This document shows, one piece after another, positions 15,162 through 18,352 of a DNA stretch of 18,352 nucleotides. The notes under the pieces were generated by a model. That model had not been told where the DNA came from, searched no databases, and saw only the letters and a list, made by a program, of their open reading frames with translations. Source of the stretch: Planctomycetaceae bacterium (lineage in GTDB: Bacteria > Planctomycetota > Planctomycetia > Planctomycetales > Planctomycetaceae); assembly GCA_027080405.1 (NCBI GenBank), contig JALWSL010000436.1, positions 1-18,352 on the forward strand. The letters run 5' to 3'. A program made the position numbers and the translations under genes. Positions within the stretch are counted from its first letter, which is position 1, and each line of letters opens with the position of its first letter.

Positions 15162-16887
15162 TCGGCAACCTTCTGATGGCAACGATGCAGCGATCATCGC
15201 GTTGAGGTTCTCCCAACGAGAACTTTGTCATATCGCTTAAAACCTGGTTCACGAGAGCTTCTGCATTAAAATCACCTCGGGGACGCGCGTTGAGCAGGTG
15301 CTTGCGACCAAAAAGTTTATCATCCGGACTGGCTGTTTCCGTAATCCCGTCGGTATAAAACAGCAGGGAGCCCCTCGGCGGGATTTCACAACGGTATTCG
15401 GAGTATTCAGATTCCTGACCGATCCCCAGTGGTAATCCTGAAAATTCCCCTTCGATAAAATGCCCTCCGCTTCGGTCGTGCAACAGGGGAGGCAGATGAC
15501 CGGCATTGACCAGGGTAATCTGGCTGGAATCGGGTTCGAGTACGGCAACAACAAGCGTAATAAATCGAAATCCCAACGTGCTCTCCTGCAATTCCCTGTT
15601 CAATTCGGTAATGGCCCCTCCAAGATGGGGCTGCGCGACCAGCTGATATCGGACAGCCGAACTGAGCCTGGCCATCAACAGGGCCGCCGGGACTCCCTTG
15701 CCGGAAACATCTGCAACAACGATCGCCAAACGCCCATCCGGTAATTTGACGTAATCGAAATAATCACCGCCTACCTGATGAGCCGCCCGGTAATAATGGA
15801 AGAATTCGTAACCGGGAAATTCCGGACGTCTGTTTGGAAGAAAACCGAGCTGAATTTGCGTCGCAAGTTCGAGATCCCGTTCAATCTCATGACTATGCAA
15901 AACCTCGGCATGCAAATTCGCATTTTCAATCGCCAGACCTGCCTGGGCACTGACACTGACAAGCAGATCAAGATCGTCCTGGGTGAAGCTCTTTTTCAGA
16001 TTCTTGGTCGTCAACTGGATCGCCCCGAAAGCCTGTTCATCAGAACCGGATAACGGCGCACACATCATGGAGCGAATCTGCAATGCGGAGGCGGATTCAC
16101 TATCACGAAATCGGGTATCGTCTGCAATATCCTCGCACAGAATCGCTTCCTGATCATGAAGGGCCCGTTCAACAACCGTCATACTGACTGGAACATCGGT
16201 TGGTTCGTCTCCCGAACCACTTCTTACTGCCTTCACGACGGGCAATCTGGAATCGGGATCCAGTAAAAGGACGTAACCGAGTTCAATTTGCGGAAAGATG
16301 CGAAACAGACATTCCAGCGTTTTTTTCAAAACGGCGTCCAGATCGATTGTGCGACCGAACAGCTTGCTCAGTTCAAGTATTGCCCGCAGTTTGGCTTCCG
16401 GCCGAACATCCAGGCGAACAGAACGAGAGAGGGCATTGATGGTGGTAATGATGGAAGAGGAGGATTCCAGCTCTCCATAAAACGAATCGTCCTCCATTGT
16501 TACAGAACCAGGCGAGAGGTCGGCATTTTCGTCGGAATGCCCGTCAGCAAGAGTGGCATCGATCTGTGGGAGTTCGTCGAGATACTCCAACACGATATCA
16601 CAAATGCGGATGCGATCGTTATCTTTGAGCAACTGCAGGCCGCTGACCTTTTCTCCGTTGACATAGGTTCCGTTCCGACTGCCCAAATCTTCAATCACGT
16701 AGGAATCGCCCTGACGCATCATCCGGGCGTGCTGTCTGCTGATGACAGCATTCTCCAGAACGACTTCACAACTCGGATGCCGCCCCAGCACCAGACGATC
16801 TGCAACAAGTTCGTGAAGTTCGCCAATGCGACGGCCTTGGACAACGCGCAGGAAAGCCACGTACAACACCCCGTTCGAATTTGACAA
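15151..16887 (-). CDS. FHA-GAF-PP2C (SpoIIE/RsbU-type) serine/threonine phosphatase
   Basis: 578-residue soluble signalling protein. An N-terminal FHA domain (about 12-105) has the phosphothreonine-binding residues: LGRHPSCEV (34-42), ISRQHAR (49-55) and [12 protein letters not shown] (67-78). A Ser/Asp-rich linker (about 110-160) leads to a GAF domain (about 167-325). The C-terminal PP2C domain of the SpoIIE/RsbU class (about 340-575) carries metal-binding aspartates in VGGDYFDY (372-379), [10 protein letters not shown] (391-400), FYTDGITE (510-517) and DDRC (564-567). It would read a phosphorylated partner and a small ligand and dephosphorylate a target, perhaps an anti-sigma antagonist; no such partner is in the window. 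The start is uncertain: TTG 16887 is the furthest option after an in-frame stop, and GTG codons 3-10 residues later are alternatives. nadK overlaps its 3' end. Confidence 0.92.
   Translation of the reverse strand: MSNSNGVLYVAFLRVVQGRRIGELHELVADRLVLGRHPSCEVVLENAVISRQHARMMRQGDSYVIEDLGSRNGTYVNGEKVSGLQLLKDNDRIRICDIVLEYLDELPQIDATLADGHSDENADLSPGSVTMEDDSFYGELESSSSIITTINALSRSVRLDVRPEAKLRAILELSKLFGRTIDLDAVLKKTLECLFRIFPQIELGYVLLLDPDSRLPVVKAVRSGSGDEPTDVPVSMTVVERALHDQEAILCEDIADDTRFRDSESASALQIRSMMCAPLSGSDEQAFGAIQLTTKNLKKSFTQDDLDLLVSVSAQAGLAIENANLHAEVLHSHEIERDLELATQIQLGFLPNRRPEFPGYEFFHYYRAAHQVGGDYFDYVKLPDGRLAIVVADVSGKGVPAALLMARLSSAVRYQLVAQPHLGGAITELNRELQESTLGFRFITLVVAVLEPDSSQITLVNAGHLPPLLHDRSGGHFIEGEFSGLPLGIGQESEYSEYRCEIPPRGSLLFYTDGITETASPDDKLFGRKHLLNARPRGDFNAEALVNQVLSDMTKFSLGEPQRDDRCIVAIRRLPNET
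15169..15174 (-). promoter_or_regulatory. Shine-Dalgarno site of nadK inside the phosphatase gene
   Basis: AGAAGG on the minus strand, 7 bases before the nadK ATG, falls within the last codons of the upstream PP2C gene and fixes the nadK start. Confidence 0.8.
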
Positions 16888-17185
16888 AACCGGAAAGTAA
16901 AACAGATCAATCTAAGACCGAATTACTCTCGAGCGTGAAAACCGACCAGTCTGACGACGGCAGGCACAGATATGGTAGAATCAAACCTTACACGGATACC
17001 CCGGGAAAGTCCATAGCGCAAAGGAGCCCCTGGAAGCCACCTTCCGTGATCGTGCCTCCTTCCGTAATCGTGACACCGTCACAGACTTGCCAGCCCTGCC
17101 TTTCTCGATGTCATACGCAGCCAAATTGGGAACATTCGGTTCCGGAACAGGACATAACAGGAGAGGACAGGACACGTAGTCGATC
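16888..17185. other. 298-base intergenic region between hppA and the phosphatase gene
   Basis: Both flanking genes are on the minus strand, so this is the phosphatase leader and the hppA trailer. No gene is supported; the open frame on plus is driven by the repeat at 17041-17073. I see no clear hppA terminator and no convincing promoter boxes. Confidence 0.4.
17041..17073. repeat. 18-base-period direct repeat upstream of the phosphatase gene
   Basis: CCTTCCGTGATCGTG (17041-17055) recurs as CCTTCCGTAATCGTG (17059-17073), with 14 of 15 bases identical and 3 bases between them. It lies about 155 bases upstream of the minus-strand phosphatase start. Confidence 0.5.
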
Positions 17186-18352
17186 TCATACCAAAAGGGG
17201 AGCAATGACCAGCGCAACGACACTCATCAGCTTGATAAGAATGTTCAAGCTGGGGCCGGCTGTATCCTTGAAGGGATCTCCAACGGTATCGCCAATTACT
17301 GATGCCTTGTGAGCTTCACTCCCTTTCCCGCCGAATTCACCTCCTTCGATATGCTTTTTGGCATTATCCCACGCACCGCCAGCATTCGCCATGAACAAGG
17401 CAAGCATCACGCCGGAAACAGTGACGCCGATCAGCAAACCGCCGAGCATTTCCGCACCGCCGAACATTCCGACAAATATGGGCGTCAAAACCCCCATCAA
17501 GGCCGGGACGGTCATTTCACGAATGGCAGCGGATGTGGAAATATCCACGCAGCGTGCGTAATCCGGCTTGCCTGTTCCTTCGAGAATCCCGGAGATTTCA
17601 CGAAATTGCCTACGGACTTCTTCAATCATGGCGAAAGCGGCCCGTCCAACGGCACCGATTGCAAAAGCGGAGAAGAGATAGGGCATCATCCCTCCCAGAA
17701 ACAGCCCCGCAGTCACTCTGGGATTGGCGATATCAATCGAATCGACCCCGGCCTGTTCCCGAAAAGCTGCAAACAGAGCCAATGCGGTCAATGCGGCTGA
17801 ACCGATCGCAAAGCCTTTCCCGATTGCAGCTGTCGTATTGCCGACAGCGTCGAGCTTATCGGTACGTTCACGAACTTCCGGAGGAAGTTCAGCCATTTCG
17901 GCCAATCCGCCTGCGTTATCGGCGATCGGGCCATAGGCATCGACAGCCAACTGGATGCCCGTGGTCGCGAGCATTCCCAGTGCTGCAATGGCAATCCCAT
18001 ATAACCCCGCCCAGTGGAATGATATCAGCAAAGCTGTAATCAAACAGAGAACGGGCAAAGCGGTTGACATCATCCCCACGCCCAAACCTGAAATAATGTT
18101 TGTGGCCGGCCCGGTCTGGGATTGATGGGCAATTTTACGAACGGGGGCTTTCCCCTCGGCTGTGTAGTATTCGGTCAGTAAACCGACGGCTATTCCCGCC
18201 AACAGTCCAACAACGATCGCCCAAAAAATTCCACTTCCGACATATTGAACCCCCGCCAAACTGAACGTCTCGGGGGCGAGCCAATCGACCAGAGGATAAG
18301 AGAAGGCAACCATCGAACCGGCCGCCACAAATGTTCCCACGTTAAGAGCGGC
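17186..18352 (-). CDS. hppA: Membrane-bound ion-translocating pyrophosphatase, C-terminal half (partial)
   Basis: Hydrolyses pyrophosphate and pumps H+ or Na+ across the membrane. The frame is open to the right window edge, so the true start is outside; about 388 residues are visible of a family total near 660-800. Many hydrophobic helices alternate with conserved cytoplasmic loops: [20 protein letters not shown] (134-153 from the first visible start codon), [20 protein letters not shown] (161-180), [12 protein letters not shown] and the C-terminal [20 protein letters not shown], the pyrophosphate- and magnesium-binding blocks. Alanine, not lysine, follows GNTT, which is the signature of the potassium-dependent class. 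The glutamate that helps tell Na+ from H+ pumps lies in the missing half. It ends in the typical [15 protein letters not shown] helix. Confidence 0.96.
   Translation of the reverse strand, partial: AALNVGTFVAAGSMVAFSYPLVDWLAPETFSLAGVQYVGSGIFWAIVVGLLAGIAVGLLTEYYTAEGKAPVRKIAHQSQTGPATNIISGLGVGMMSTALPVLCLITALLISFHWAGLYGIAIAALGMLATTGIQLAVDAYGPIADNAGGLAEMAELPPEVRERTDKLDAVGNTTAAIGKGFAIGSAALTALALFAAFREQAGVDSIDIANPRVTAGLFLGGMMPYLFSAFAIGAVGRAAFAMIEEVRRQFREISGILEGTGKPDYARCVDISTSAAIREMTVPALMGVLTPIFVGMFGGAEMLGGLLIGVTVSGVMLALFMANAGGAWDNAKKHIEGGEFGGKGSEAHKASVIGDTVGDPFKDTAGPSLNILIKLMSVVALVIAPLLV

Noticed and set aside
15162..15197. A longer NadK start at 15197
   Set aside because: It would overlap the phosphatase by 47 bases, and AGAAGG precedes the ATG at 15161.
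16881..17312. A 143-residue plus-strand open frame across the hppA/phosphatase gap
   Set aside because: Its PSVIV repeat comes from the 18-base DNA repeat, it overlaps the hppA 3' end in antisense, and it has no ribosome site or family.

Overview
The window is a bacterial chromosome segment with about half G+C by eye. It is gene-dense and carries housekeeping and central-carbon genes rather than mobile DNA. I see no insertion sequence, integrase, CRISPR array, rRNA or tRNA. The gene mix suggests a member of the Planctomycetota. It includes an FHA-GAF-PP2C signalling phosphatase, a phenylalanyl-tRNA synthetase beta chain without its tRNA-binding domain, a pyrophosphate-type phosphofructokinase, a membrane pyrophosphatase and a mitochondrial-ECHDC3-like crotonase. 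Several genes also lack a Shine-Dalgarno site. This placement is inferred from family content and style; there is no rRNA to confirm it.

Layout. Positions 1-7434, all on the plus strand: the C-terminal half of aspS; a crotonase-fold protein lacking both catalytic glutamates; a phosphate acyltransferase (Ptb/Pta family); a LarA-type nickel-pincer racemase homologue; a HisN-type inositol-monophosphatase-family phosphatase; and a short pheT. A hot-dog thioesterase (7496-7942, minus) converges on pheT. A GT9 glycosyltransferase (8237-9346) and gap (9678-10691, with a strong terminator) follow on plus. Next come a GATase1-like protein without a nucleophile, pfp, and a double-SIS GlmS-isomerase-like protein that ends in a terminator at 14140-14166. 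On the minus strand from the right are hppA (N-terminus off the window), the FHA-GAF-PP2C phosphatase, and nadK, which overlaps the phosphatase by 11 bases.

How the genes fit together. The aminoacyl-tRNA synthetases produce pyrophosphate; Pfp can use it in glycolysis and HppA can turn it into an ion gradient. Gap, Pfp and the SIS protein belong to sugar-phosphate metabolism. The crotonase and the phosphate acyltransferase look like an acyl-CoA pair. These links are inferences from family knowledge.

The least explained signal is in the non-coding DNA. A roughly 60-100-base element occurs before both the crotonase gene and pheT. Within it a 15-base unit is single in one copy and triplicated in the other. 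Other short direct repeats of 15-28-base period lie before the acyltransferase gene, before the HisN-type gene (touching its start codon), between the SIS gene and nadK, and upstream of the phosphatase gene. The four plus-strand starts with such repeats directly upstream are also starts with no recognisable Shine-Dalgarno site, whereas larA-like, gap, pfp, the SIS gene and nadK have good ones.
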